Source: Bdellovibrionales bacterium (lineage in GTDB: Bacteria; Bdellovibrionota; Bdellovibrionia; Bdellovibrionales; JAKFYE01). From it: a stretch of 42,842 nucleotides of DNA. Position numbers and translations under genes: made by a program. Below are positions 7,414-15,493 of the stretch, in pieces. Position 1 is the first letter of the stretch, and each line of letters opens with the position of its first letter. The stretch is taken from positions 1-42,842 of the forward strand of contig JAKFYE010000008.1 in assembly GCA_021731045.1 (NCBI GenBank), in the 5' to 3' direction. The notes under the pieces are model-generated. The model did no database searches, had not been told where the DNA came from, and worked only from the letters and a program-made list of their open reading frames with translations.

Positions 7414-8766
7414 CTAAGTTTCTTCATTATTTTCAAATATAATTAGAAATGAAGTGCCGGCTGGGGTCGTTTTTATATCCATTTTCCAGGAGTATTTTTG
7501 AACAATTGCCTTTACCCACGCCAACCCGAGCCCATTACCGACAACATCTTTAGTTTTTAATCCGGAATTAAAAGGCTCTCCGAGATGTTCCATTACGTGA
7601 GTTGGTATGCCGGGTCCTTGATCTGAAACTGTAATGGTATTGTCATCTAGCTTAATGTCGACAGGCTTATCTATCGGGGAATACTTAATAGCATTTGTAA
7701 GGATGTTTTGTAAAAGATGTTCAAACTCATGTCTATTGGCAAAAATGTTTTGATTGGAATGTCCTGAAACACGTATGCGGTTATTAGAAATAAACTTAAG
7801 ATCCTCGACAAGGTCTGTAACAAATTTCTCAATTGGAATGGCGTAGAGCTCCGTGCTTGTCACGGGATTGTAAGAAGTTTCAGACCATTGCAAATACCTG
7901 CGAACAAAGTCTGCCAAAGAATCAATGTCAGTAACGATATTTTTAACGGCCTCAGGTTGGGTACCACTTAAATTCGTAACTTTATTTCGCAATATAGTAA
8001 GGGGCGTGTTGACCTCATGAATAAGTCTCGCAGAATTCGCGGAATTAAGTCTTATAGCAGTCGAAACCTGTTTTAAAAGGCCCAAAAAGGATTTTTTTAA
8101 GCTTTCAAACTCATCTTTCCACCTTAATGGATTGAGAGAGTGTGCTTTTGGTTTTATAGAGGATAAAGCTTTTTCTAAGTGTTCAACGTCGAGATTATAG
8201 GTTAAATACGAAATTTCTGAAGCTAACGTTTCAATCGGTCGAAACAGGCGCGCACTCAAAACGTAAGCAATAATAAATGAAATAGACAGCCAGAGGCCTA
8301 AAAAAACCAATAGAGAAGTGGGAGAAAAACCACTGCGAAAGTAATTTTTATTAACCAGTAAACCGACTTGCATAATTCGACGGTTAGGAAGTTCCCGCGA
8401 ATAGAGTCTAAATATATTTTTGTTTTCGTCAAAAGTTTGCCAATCGATGGTCCAATCGGGGTCAAAATCAAGCATACGAATATTTTGATTAGAATAGAGA
8501 ATCTCTCCATTGTTATCTCTTAGCACCAGAAACAAACCTGCACGGTAACCACCAAGGACATCTTGTACTAATTCTTCAATGTCGAGAGGGTTAAAGTCGA
8601 ATAAATCGACAAACTCTGATTGCGCTAGGAGTTCGGTATGCGAAGCAATAGCCGAATCTATCAACTGAAAATGTTCGCGCTCTTGTAAAACAGTATAGAT
8701 ATAACTGCTCAATCCAATGACAAAAAAGAGACTGCCCCAGAGAATAAGTAAGAGCTTAACCTTCAA
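7414..8766 (-). CDS. Sensor histidine kinase
   Basis: 450-residue inner-membrane sensor. Two membrane helices (about 3-25 and 150-170) bracket a periplasmic sensor domain of about 125 residues; a HAMP-like linker follows. The phospho-acceptor His is in SARLIHEVNTPLTILRN; the ATP-binding N box is LLQNILTNAIKYS, and the G boxes are VSDQGPGIP and GNGLGLAWVK. All catalytic motifs are intact. The start is apparently TTG at 8766, overlapping the response-regulator stop by 11 nt, so the pair is translationally coupled. The signal is unknown. Confidence 0.9.
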   Translation of the reverse strand: MKVKLLLILWGSLFFVIGLSSYIYTVLQEREHFQLIDSAIASHTELLAQSEFVDLFDFNPLDIEELVQDVLGGYRAGLFLVLRDNNGEILYSNQNIRMLDFDPDWTIDWQTFDENKNIFRLYSRELPNRRIMQVGLLVNKNYFRSGFSPTSLLVFLGLWLSISFIIAYVLSARLFRPIETLASEISYLTYNLDVEHLEKALSSIKPKAHSLNPLRWKDEFESLKKSFLGLLKQVSTAIRLNSANSARLIHEVNTPLTILRNKVTNLSGTQPEAVKNIVTDIDSLADFVRRYLQWSETSYNPVTSTELYAIPIEKFVTDLVEDLKFISNNRIRVSGHSNQNIFANRHEFEHLLQNILTNAIKYSPIDKPVDIKLDDNTITVSDQGPGIPTHVMEHLGEPFNSGLKTKDVVGNGLGLAWVKAIVQKYSWKMDIKTTPAGTSFLIIFENNEET

Positions 8767-9433
8767 GCCAATATCCTACATTACGTTTACTTAAAATCGA
8801 GACGGAAGCGCCGCTATCTTCCAATTTGCGACGCAGATTTTTAATTGTGACTTCAACCACATTGGATTCGATATCATTGTGCACATCCCAAACATGATCG
8901 AGTAATTGATAGCGATTATAAACACGAGTGGGATTTTGCAGTAAAGTAACAAAAACAAGAAATTCTTTTCGCGAGACATCGACACGTTTTCCATCGACTT
9001 CGAGAGTTTGATTTTGCAAATTAACACGCGTATTGCCTAACACGAGTCCTTTTTCAAGAGGCGAGTCGCGCCTTCGAACTAAAGCGCGAATTCTCGCACC
9101 GAGTTCTTCAATCGAAAACGGTTTTGACATATAATCATCGGCGCCGATGTCGAGGAGTCTACTTTTATCACTCGGGCCACCAATAGCCGAAAGAATTAAA
9201 ATACCAGAACGCGGCCATTTTCGCTTAATAGACTCAATTTTAACTGCCGTATCAAAGCCATTAAGCAAGCGATCTAAAATAACAACGTTGGGTTCGGGGG
9301 CATCATTTTGTAAAAGTAAGGCATCAACTTCTTCTATTGAAGAGCACGTTTGAATACCGTAACCCTCACGCTTAAGTCCGTCGGCGAGATATTGATTTAC
9401 TGAAATTTCGTCTTCAATTATTAGAATTTGCAT
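8756..9433 (-). CDS. OmpR/PhoB-type response regulator
   Basis: 225-residue two-domain regulator. The receiver domain has the acidic pocket IEDE (6-9), phospho-accepting Asp54 in VVILDRLLNG and the conserved Lys in MSKPFS; the C-terminal half is a winged-helix DNA-binding domain (VDVSRKEFLVFVTLL onward, ending NVGYWLEG). It is the partner of the overlapping histidine kinase. The ATG at 9433 has no recognisable Shine-Dalgarno sequence; instead a perfect 13-bp hairpin ends 8 nt upstream, which may control its translation or be the terminator of the upstream small gene. Confidence 0.93.
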   Translation of the reverse strand: MQILIIEDEISVNQYLADGLKREGYGIQTCSSIEEVDALLLQNDAPEPNVVILDRLLNGFDTAVKIESIKRKWPRSGILILSAIGGPSDKSRLLDIGADDYMSKPFSIEELGARIRALVRRRDSPLEKGLVLGNTRVNLQNQTLEVDGKRVDVSRKEFLVFVTLLQNPTRVYNRYQLLDHVWDVHNDIESNVVEVTIKNLRRKLEDSGASVSILSKRNVGYWLEG

Positions 9434-9441
9434 ATTGGTAA

Positions 9442-9470
9442 CGTGTCGTGAGAGAGACTCTCACGACACG
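9442..9470 (-). promoter_or_regulatory. Perfect 13-bp hairpin upstream of the response regulator
   Basis: CGTGTCGTGAGAG (9442-9454) and CTCTCACGACACG (9458-9470) are exact reverse complements with a 3-nt loop. It lies 37 nt after the small secreted-protein gene and 8 nt before the regulator start codon. No T-run follows on the minus strand, so it is a poor classical terminator. It could be a processing or stabilising stem, an operator for the regulator, or a translational control element. Confidence 0.75.
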
Positions 9471-9507
9471 CAAAGTAGACTAGCTTTGTTCAAGGAGAAC
9501 CGCAAGA

Positions 9508-9711
9508 TTACATTGTTTTCTGTTTTGCGTTTTTAATGCATTTGTGAAGTTCTTTGCCGACTAAAGATGCGTTCTCTTTTAAGCATTGTTCTTTGGCTTC
9601 TTTATAAGAAACTTTCTTGGCGCCCTCTACTGATTTTGCAGCGTCGTTGGCATAAGTTGTGAGAGAGAAAGCGATGGCGAACATCGTCATTCCGAGTGCA
9701 AGTTTTTTCAT
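9508..9711 (-). CDS. Small secreted protein, PsiF-like
   Basis: 67-residue exported protein. A signal peptide (about 1-21, MKKLALGMTMFAIAF..., cleavage near TYA-ND) leaves a mature chain of about 45 residues that is lysine-rich, with two cysteines in EQCLKENASLVGKELHKCI. The C-x(14)-C spacing and the surrounding Ala/Gly/Lys pattern resemble the PsiF repeat family, though the match is short. The ribosome-binding site AGGAG lies 6 nt upstream of the ATG. A small hairpin GCAGGA-TTTT-TCCTGC (9731-9746) sits in its leader. The two-component genes follow in the same direction and may regulate it or be co-transcribed with it. Confidence 0.65.
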   Translation of the reverse strand: MKKLALGMTMFAIAFSLTTYANDAAKSVEGAKKVSYKEAKEQCLKENASLVGKELHKCIKNAKQKTM

Positions 9712-9797
9712 ATGTGCTCCTTTATAAAATGCAGGATTTTTCCTGCTCTTTTAGTGTAGCAAAGCAAAATGATGCGAAAATGACGTGGGAATAGTAT

Positions 9798-10361
9798 TTA
9801 CTTAATGTACAGGATCATTTCTTCGGCGGTACACAGGCAGGGCTTTCCACATCGCGTACATTCGTAATCAACATCTTTCCAATAATGGGGGTAGCGAGCC
9901 ACAGGCTCAAAGCCCATGCGTAATAAGTATTTGCTTGAGGAGTTATTCGGAGATTCTACCCATGAATGGCAAACGATTGCGTGAACACCGAGTTGTTTCA
10001 TGACATCAACAGCAGCCATTGATAATTTTTGTCCCCAACCTTGTCCTGTGACATTGGGATGCAAAAATAAACTTTGAAAATATCCGACATTTTTGACGTC
10101 GGCTTTCCACAAATGTGAACTTAGTTTTGAGCCTTTTCCTTTTTTCCAGTTACCTGGCGGAAACGAAAGACGAAGACCTTCAATCGTTTTTTTATCTTCA
10201 GAAACTAAAAGAAAGGACGTTGTAAGCCCGTTTTTTTTAGACTGTTTGAGCTTCTCTTGAAGTTCTTCAAGAGAAAAATACCCCGCACCAATACACATAT
10301 CGGCAAAGGTTTTGAGCGCAGGTAAATCCCGCTCTTCGAGAGGGCGAATCGTTTTTGACAT
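9798..10361 (-). CDS. GNAT-family N-acetyltransferase with cysteine-rich tail
   Basis: 187-residue acetyltransferase-like protein. The central region has the acetyl-CoA-binding strand-loop-helix with GQGWGQKLSMAAVDVM, preceded by LFLHPNVTG; both are typical of GNAT motif A (Q/RxxGxG/A). The substrate is unknown. The last 25 residues carry CTRCGKPCLC, four closely spaced cysteines that could bind a metal and are not part of the usual GNAT fold. An upstream in-frame TTG at 10397 would add 12 residues; ATG 10361 gives a better N-terminus, though neither has a good ribosome-binding site. Divergent from the transsulfuration operon. Confidence 0.78.
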   Translation of the reverse strand: MSKTIRPLEERDLPALKTFADMCIGAGYFSLEELQEKLKQSKKNGLTTSFLLVSEDKKTIEGLRLSFPPGNWKKGKGSKLSSHLWKADVKNVGYFQSLFLHPNVTGQGWGQKLSMAAVDVMKQLGVHAIVCHSWVESPNNSSSKYLLRMGFEPVARYPHYWKDVDYECTRCGKPCLCTAEEMILYIK

Positions 10362-10466
10362 ATGGAGGTTATAGATGTGAAAATTGCGGGGAGTCAAAGA
10401 AGGAATTGACGCGACAATTCAAGGGGTTTTTGCTAATTGCTGAGTAGCGATTAAGAGGGTTTTAAA

Positions 10467-10667
10467 ATGAATTCAATAGATAAAAAACAGCAAATAAACA
10501 CCCTTGTTGATGAGCTCACAAAGACCAAACCGAATTTACAAATTGTGCGTACTTCAATGGAGGCGCTTGGTCTTAAATTTTCTGATGACCCTGTTGAACG
10601 ACTAAATACAGTTTTGATGTCCCTTCACCCTCAATTCAAAGAAAAAAAAGCGCTTAAGGACTTATGA
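10467..10667 (+). CDS. Small hypothetical protein preceding cystathionine beta-synthase
   Basis: 66-residue soluble, helical protein with no recognisable domain. GAGGG lies about 9 nt upstream of the ATG, and its stop overlaps the start of the cystathionine beta-synthase gene by 4 nt (ATGA), so it is translated on the same message. No signal peptide, cysteines or metal-binding motif. Tight coupling suggests a role related to the enzyme, or simply a leader cistron that sets its translation. Confidence 0.65.
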   Translation: MNSIDKKQQINTLVDELTKTKPNLQIVRTSMEALGLKFSDDPVERLNTVLMSLHPQFKEKKALKDL

Positions 10668-12037
10668 AAATTCATGACACTATTTTGACTACAATAGGCA
10701 AGACCCCGATCGTTCGATTACAAAAATCAGTCCCAATGGGACCGCATAAATACTTTGGTAAAGTTGAATTTTTTAATCCTGGTGGATCGGTTAAAGACCG
10801 AATTGCCATTGCGATTATTGAAGAGGCCGAAAAACGAGGCGATTTAAAGCCAGGCGGAACGATTGTCGAAGCAACCTCAGGGAATACCGGAGTAGGACTA
10901 GCTTTGGTTGCGGCCGTTAAAGGTTATAAATGTGTCATTACAATTCCAGATAAAATGAGTGATGAAAAAATTAATACTCTTCGTGCTATGGGAGCCAAAG
11001 TTATTGTCACACCGACGGCCGTAGAGCCAGAAGATCCGCGAAGTCATTATTCAGTTGCACGAAAAATGGCCGAAATTACACCCGGTGGGTTTTTGGCCAA
11101 TCAATACGACAACAACGACAACGTCGAAAGTCATTATCGCACGACCGGTCCTGAAATTTGGGAACAAATGGATGGAAAAGTCGATGTATTCGTAGGCGGT
11201 GCCGGAACGGGAGGAACCCTCTCGGGTGTCGGGCGTTTCTTAAAAGAAAAAAACCCAAACGTTAAAATTGTTTGCGTAGATCCTATCGGTAGTATTTTGC
11301 ACGATTTATTTTATCACAAAAAAGTAATCTCGCCTCCGCAGCCTTACAAAATTGAAGGAATCGGCGAAGACATGCTTCCTAAAAACGTACATTTTAATGT
11401 GATGGATGATTTCATTCAGATTAACGATAAAGAATCTTTCTTGATGTGCCGTGATCTACTCTCTAAAGATGGAATGTTTGTTGGACCTTCAGGCGCTGGA
11501 GCTGTTGTCGGCGCAGTGAGGTATGCGTCTAAACAGACGAAGCCGTTGAACATTGTCATTTTACTTCCAGATTCAGGTTCACGTTATTTAAGTAAAGCGT
11601 TCAATGATAGCTGGATGAAGGAGAACGGATTTTTAGAGTCGCCACTTCAGTTAAAAACTGTTGGCGACTTAATTCAAGACATGAAATCCGCAGGTGAACT
11701 CATTTCGGCAAAAACGAGTGACAGTGTTTTAAGTGTGATTCAAATTTTAAAAGACAGAAGTCTTTCGCAATTGCCGGTCATTCAAGACGGAAAACTGATT
11801 GGTGTAGTAGATGAAAGTGACTTGCTCTTTCCGCTTGCAAGTGGACGAGTTAAGCCGACAGATCCTATTTTAAGTTTTGTAAAAGGATCGGTCATTATGG
11901 TGGATCTTGATGAGCCGTTGCAAAAATTAACAGAGCTTTTTGCTCAGGGTTACGTCGCATTGGTGAATGACCGAAACAAAAAGCTTCGGATTATTACAAA
12001 AATTGATTTGATCGAGTTTCTTAGCAAGAATTATTGA
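10664..12037 (+). CDS. Cystathionine beta-synthase with C-terminal CBS domains
   Basis: 457-residue PLP enzyme that condenses serine (or O-acetylserine) with homocysteine to cystathionine. The fold-type II catalytic core holds the PLP lysine in GGSVKDRIA (about 39-47), the substrate loop TSGNTG (about 69-74) and the glycine-rich phosphate loop GGAGTGGTLSGVG. From about residue 335 there is a pair of CBS domains (ISAKTSDSVLSVIQILKDRS and later PILSFVKGSVIMV), which sense adenosyl ligands in related enzymes. There is no N-terminal haem domain, unlike mammalian CBS. With the next gene it makes a reverse transsulfuration pathway from methionine to cysteine. Confidence 0.92.
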   Translation: MKIHDTILTTIGKTPIVRLQKSVPMGPHKYFGKVEFFNPGGSVKDRIAIAIIEEAEKRGDLKPGGTIVEATSGNTGVGLALVAAVKGYKCVITIPDKMSDEKINTLRAMGAKVIVTPTAVEPEDPRSHYSVARKMAEITPGGFLANQYDNNDNVESHYRTTGPEIWEQMDGKVDVFVGGAGTGGTLSGVGRFLKEKNPNVKIVCVDPIGSILHDLFYHKKVISPPQPYKIEGIGEDMLPKNVHFNVMDDFIQINDKESFLMCRDLLSKDGMFVGPSGAGAVVGAVRYASKQTKPLNIVILLPDSGSRYLSKAFNDSWMKENGFLESPLQLKTVGDLIQDMKSAGELISAKTSDSVLSVIQILKDRSLSQLPVIQDGKLIGVVDESDLLFPLASGRVKPTDPILSFVKGSVIMVDLDEPLQKLTELFAQGYVALVNDRNKKLRIITKIDLIEFLSKNY

Positions 12038-12048
12038 CGGAGTTGATT

Positions 12049-13212
12049 ATGAATTGGGACAAAAAAGAATTTGGCTTTGATACTCGGGCCATTCATGCGG
12101 GCCAAGAGCCTGATCCTACTACAGGCGCGATTATGACACCCGTGTATCTCACATCAACTTATGTGCAAGAATCTCCCGGAAAGCACAAAGGCTTTGAGTA
12201 TTCACGCACGCAAAATCCTACGCGTAATGCTTATGAAGCGTGCTTAGCCAATCTTGAAAGTGGAAAGTTTGGTCTTGCCTTTGCCTCGGGTTGTGCAGCT
12301 ACGACCACTGTTGCGCATCTTTTAAAAGCAGGAGATCATTTAATTTGTTCTGATGATGTTTACGGAGGGACGTTTCGTCTGTTTGATAAGGTGATACGTC
12401 ATAACGGAGTGGAGTTTACTTTCGTAGACTTAACAAACCCTGAAAATTTGCGATCCGCAATTAAGCCCAATACAAAAATGGTTTGGATTGAAACGCCGAC
12501 GAATCCTATGTTGAAACTTATCGATATTCGAAAGGTTTCCGCGATCGCGAAAGAAAAAGGTATTATTTCGGTTGTCGACAACACGTTTATGAGTCCGTAT
12601 TTTCAACGTCCGTTAGAGTTAGGCGCAGACATCACGTATCACTCAACCACAAAATTTGTGAATGGCCATAGTGATATTGTAGGTGGGGCCGTTATTACGA
12701 ATCGTGATGATCTTGCTGAAAAGCTTTATTTTTTGCAAAATTCAATAGGCGCGGTGGCTTCGGCATTTGATTCATTTTTATGCATGAGAAGTTTAAAAAC
12801 TCTTTCGGTACGCATGCAAGCACATGAAAAAAATGGCCGTGCAGTTGCTGAATTTTTAGAGACGCATCCTAAAGTGGAGCGTGTGATTTATCCGGGTTTA
12901 AAAAGTCATCCCCAACATGAGCTTGCAAAACAACAAATGACGGGTTTTGGCGGAATGATCACGTTTTACATAAAGGGTGGTTTAGAGCCTGCGCGACGTT
13001 TTTTAGAAACGGTTAAAATTTTCGCATTGGCTGAAAGCTTAGGTGGAGTCGAATCGTTAATTGAACACCCCGCCATTATGACGCACGCCAGTGTTCCGTT
13101 GGCAAATCGTAAAGCCTTAGGGATAGACGACGGAATGATTCGTCTCAGCGTTGGAATTGAATCCCTCGAGGATCTTCTGCGTGATTTGAAACAGGCTTTC
13201 GATAAAGCGTAG
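12049..13212 (+). CDS. Cystathionine gamma-lyase / gamma-synthase family PLP enzyme
   Basis: 387-residue member of the Cys/Met metabolism PLP-enzyme family (fold type I). Typical stretches are TRAIHAGQEPDPTTGA near the start, SGCAATTTV, the DNTFMSPYFQRP loop and the PLP lysine in YHSTTKFVNGHSD. Next to cystathionine beta-synthase, cystathionine gamma-lyase (giving cysteine, 2-oxobutyrate and ammonia) is the likely activity, but gamma-synthase cannot be excluded from sequence alone. The start ATG 12049 was preferred because GGAG lies 6 nt upstream; an in-frame TTG at 12034 would overlap the previous stop. Only 11 nt separate the genes. Confidence 0.9.
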   Translation: MNWDKKEFGFDTRAIHAGQEPDPTTGAIMTPVYLTSTYVQESPGKHKGFEYSRTQNPTRNAYEACLANLESGKFGLAFASGCAATTTVAHLLKAGDHLICSDDVYGGTFRLFDKVIRHNGVEFTFVDLTNPENLRSAIKPNTKMVWIETPTNPMLKLIDIRKVSAIAKEKGIISVVDNTFMSPYFQRPLELGADITYHSTTKFVNGHSDIVGGAVITNRDDLAEKLYFLQNSIGAVASAFDSFLCMRSLKTLSVRMQAHEKNGRAVAEFLETHPKVERVIYPGLKSHPQHELAKQQMTGFGGMITFYIKGGLEPARRFLETVKIFALAESLGGVESLIEHPAIMTHASVPLANRKALGIDDGMIRLSVGIESLEDLLRDLKQAFDKA

Positions 13213-13271
13213 TTGATTTTTAGTATTCAAATTATTTCTTCACTTGCTGCGACTTGCGAGGCCAACAACAA

Positions 13272-13300
13272 TTGACCGAGCCTCTCAAAAAAGGTACCTA
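13272..13300 (+). promoter_or_regulatory. Sigma-70-type promoter for tRNA-Phe
   Basis: TTGACC (13272-13277) and TACCTA (13295-13300) are separated by exactly 17 nt and lie 19 nt before the mature tRNA 5' end. This is a good housekeeping-type promoter in the right place. Confidence 0.6.
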
Positions 13301-13319
13301 AAGTCCTTCACATCAATGT

Positions 13320-13392
<73 letters not shown>

Positions 13393-13395
<3 letters not shown>

Positions 13396-13520
13396 AACTT
13401 CCATAAATACTCAATTTTTGCGAGCGCCTCGGTCGGCTGCTGCTCCCGCGTGCACAAAAGCACGCGTCCGCATCAGCCTCGGTCGGGGCTCACAAATCTT
13501 GAGCATTTCTGAAAGTTTGG
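13393..13520. repeat. 128-bp imperfect palindrome abutting tRNA-Phe
   Basis: The segment is symmetric about 13456/13457 without gaps: 27 of the outermost 34 positions and 44 of all 61 arm positions pair. The core hairpin is CGCGTGC (13447-13453), loop ACAAAA, GCACGCG (13460-13466). The GC-rich motif CCTCGGTCGG occurs twice in direct orientation (13427-13436 and 13477-13486), forming the only large mismatch. The left arm begins at the CC of the tRNA CCA end. It is not coding. It could be a tRNA trailer structure or a dispersed palindromic repeat. Confidence 0.8.
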
Positions 13521-13530
13521 TCATTTACGG

Positions 13531-13560
13531 TCCGCCCTTTATCAAATGCGGATTTTTTTT
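13531..13560 (+). terminator. Intrinsic terminator of the tRNA-Phe transcript
   Basis: TCCGC (13531-13535) pairs with GCGGA (13548-13552), followed directly by eight T residues (13553-13560). The stem is short with a 12-nt loop, but position and T-run fit a terminator for the tRNA unit. Confidence 0.6.
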
Positions 13561-13562
13561 AA

Positions 13563-13597
13563 TTGGTGGCTGGGCCTGAATTTGAATCCTCCGATAC
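13563..13597 (-). pseudogene. Inverted relic of a tRNA 3' end
   Basis: TTGGTGGCTGGG (13563-13574) is the exact reverse complement of tRNA-Phe bases 13385-13396 (acceptor strand plus CCA and one flanking base). The similarity continues through the T-arm: GAATTTGAATCCTCCGATAC here against GAATTGAACCCCCGACAC in the tRNA reverse strand, differing by one inserted T and three C/T changes. The T-stem no longer pairs and no D-arm or anticodon arm follows, so it is a partial, decayed copy. Confidence 0.6.
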
Positions 13598-13617
13598 TGC
13601 GGAAGTGGGAATGAGGG

Positions 13618-13643
13618 AAGGGAGGATTTTTCAATCCTCCCTT
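13618..13643 (-). terminator. Hairpin downstream of the lipoprotein gene
   Basis: AAGGGAGGATT (13618-13628) and AATCCTCCCTT (13633-13643) pair perfectly over 11 bp with a 4-nt loop, 8 nt after the stop codon of the minus-strand lipoprotein gene. No strong T-run follows on that strand, so it may stabilise the 3' end as much as terminate. Confidence 0.55.
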
Positions 13644-13651
13644 AGAGAGAG

Positions 13652-14275
13652 TTAGTAACAGGTGCCGATGTAGTCGTAGATGATGTCGGTGCTGTGTGTG
13701 CGTTCGCCGTTGAAGGTGGCTAGGACGCGGTTGTCGGTTGAATCTTTAAAGGAGAGGTCCACTTTTCGTGTGGTGTCTTCTTCGTGATAAACGACTTCAC
13801 GAGAAGCGTAGTAAGGTCCGAATCCATCGTAGTAGTAATCATCGTACCAATAATTACAGTAGCGGTAGTCTGCAGACATTGAACAACGCCAATAAGCCTG
13901 ATTCGAGCCGCAAGACTCATAAGTACGATACGTTGGGCTGACTGTCATATCAGTGTCTACGACGGCAACAACGTTCCAAGGTTGTCCGCTTTGCTCAGAG
14001 GTCAACGTCACGATACCGTTTTGAGGAATTTGAAAATCTTCCGTTTTCAGAACAACTGTTTGATCATCACCGTCTTGAATATCGACTTTAAAACGAAGCT
14101 CATCTCGATCTTGAGATTTCAATTTTGCATTATACTGGCCAGCACGGAGAGTGACCCTGTCGCCATCTTTTGTATTAAGCACGAGTGGCTCTTTTACCCT
14201 GAGATCACCAGAGATCGAGCTCTTACAGCCCATCAAAGGTAAGCAGGTCAGTACCGCAATTAATAATAATTTCAT
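13652..14275 (-). CDS. Lipoprotein of unknown function
   Basis: 207-residue lipoprotein. The signal peptide MKLLLIAVLTCLPLMGC ends in a lipobox (LMGC, Cys17). A beta-rich domain of about 95 residues follows (VTLRAGQYNAKL..., TVVLKTEDFQIP), then a tyrosine- and cysteine-rich stretch (about 118-160, with NYWYDDYYYDGFGPYY). The start is supported by GGAGG 5 nt upstream. No known domain was recognised. The gene stands alone between the tRNA region and the glycan genes; 204 nt upstream are gene-free, with no clear signal seen. Confidence 0.8.
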   Translation of the reverse strand: MKLLLIAVLTCLPLMGCKSSISGDLRVKEPLVLNTKDGDRVTLRAGQYNAKLKSQDRDELRFKVDIQDGDDQTVVLKTEDFQIPQNGIVTLTSEQSGQPWNVVAVVDTDMTVSPTYRTYESCGSNQAYWRCSMSADYRYCNYWYDDYYYDGFGPYYASREVVYHEEDTTRKVDLSFKDSTDNRVLATFNGERTHSTDIIYDYIGTCY

Positions 14276-14479
14276 AAGGCCTCCAATATGTTTTGAGCAG
14301 ACTTAAGTGTCTTGCCAATTTGGAATACCTTTAATCTTTAGCAATTTAAAAGTGCAGTGACATTCGAGTTCATAAAGAAAAATCAAGCTTGTAATACTGA
14401 TTTATAAAGAAACGGTTATAAAAAAGAGATACTTGATAAGAAAATTAAACTTGTTCAACACGAGGTGCTTTTTCTAAAC

Positions 14480-15481
14480 TTAAATTTTCCCTCTGATAGC
14501 ATAGGTAAGATTATTTAAAAAAGTGTGTTTGTAGAGATAATTTACAGAGGATTTTTTAAAATTGTAGCACGGCGACTGATCCAACTCACCTTTCTCAAGA
14601 ATTAAAGAAATTAATTTAATATAGTCTTCGGCTTGTCTGCGCGCTGAAAAATGCTTTTCTGTAATAGCGCGACAGGATTTTGAATCAATCGTCGAAATCT
14701 TCGCATGAGCGGCACAAAATTCTTCATACGTATGTGCAAGAAATCCCGTGCCTGGTAAAACTTCTTCCGGCATCGAGCCATTGTAGGACCCAATTACGGG
14801 AGTTCCGCAGGCCATGGCTTCGAGTGGAGCAAGAGCACAAGGCTCATCCCAATTTGTCGGGTAAAGGAGTCCTCGAGCATTTGCTAAAATTTCGAGACGG
14901 CCCTCATGATCGCCAAGCAGTCCAAGGTATTCAATACCGTTTCGATTTGTGCCCGTACCGCCCATAACTTTCATGGGCACATTTAAATCACGACAAAAAT
15001 CAAGGCAGGTCTTTAGGTTTTTTACGCGCCATTTGGCCTTAGCCATAAAAATGTAATAGTCCGATTTTTTTTCGACAAACGGATGCTTCTCTACATCGAT
15101 ACCTTGAAGCACAAAATATTTTGCGTTGTGATTTTGAGCGTGGGAACGGCTAACGAAGTTTGTATTTGGAAAAAAAGCTTCTCCGGGCTGAGCATTTCCG
15201 TGAATGGTTATCAGATGTGGTCTGAGAGGTTTTTCTTTTGGCGGTTGATGAAAATGAATAAGATCAATATCGCTGGGAAGCAAATGAGAAATATCATCTC
15301 CACTCCATTGAGTCGGGAAGAAACCATGTTCGAAGTTTTGAAGATTGGAGTTAGGAGCCGCAAGAATAAAAACCTCATGACCGAGCTCTTGATAATACTT
15401 GGCGAGATTCATCACCACACGCTCAACGCCTCCATATCTATGTGGCGGAAGAACTTCGTTGTAGGCGAGAGCAATTTTCAC
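14480..15481 (-). CDS. Family 4-like glycosyltransferase
   Basis: 333-residue GT-B fold glycosyltransferase. The N-terminus KIALAYNEVLPPHRYGGVERVV has the glycine-rich acceptor-side loop of GT4 enzymes; the C-terminal donor site has EPCALAPLEAMACGTPVIG, the typical E-x7-E-containing nucleotide-sugar motif. The gene begins with GTG at 15481 (GGAG 5 nt upstream) and lies 12 nt after the WecE-like aminotransferase gene in the same direction, so both probably act in surface polysaccharide synthesis. The sugar cannot be read from the sequence. Confidence 0.88.
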   Translation of the reverse strand: MKIALAYNEVLPPHRYGGVERVVMNLAKYYQELGHEVFILAAPNSNLQNFEHGFFPTQWSGDDISHLLPSDIDLIHFHQPPKEKPLRPHLITIHGNAQPGEAFFPNTNFVSRSHAQNHNAKYFVLQGIDVEKHPFVEKKSDYYIFMAKAKWRVKNLKTCLDFCRDLNVPMKVMGGTGTNRNGIEYLGLLGDHEGRLEILANARGLLYPTNWDEPCALAPLEAMACGTPVIGSYNGSMPEEVLPGTGFLAHTYEEFCAAHAKISTIDSKSCRAITEKHFSARRQAEDYIKLISLILEKGELDQSPCYNFKKSSVNYLYKHTFLNNLTYAIRGKI

Positions 15482-15493
15482 AGAGACTCCGAA

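Noticed and set aside
10664-12037. Missing haem domain in cystathionine beta-synthase
   Set aside because: Most bacterial CBS enzymes lack the N-terminal haem-binding region.
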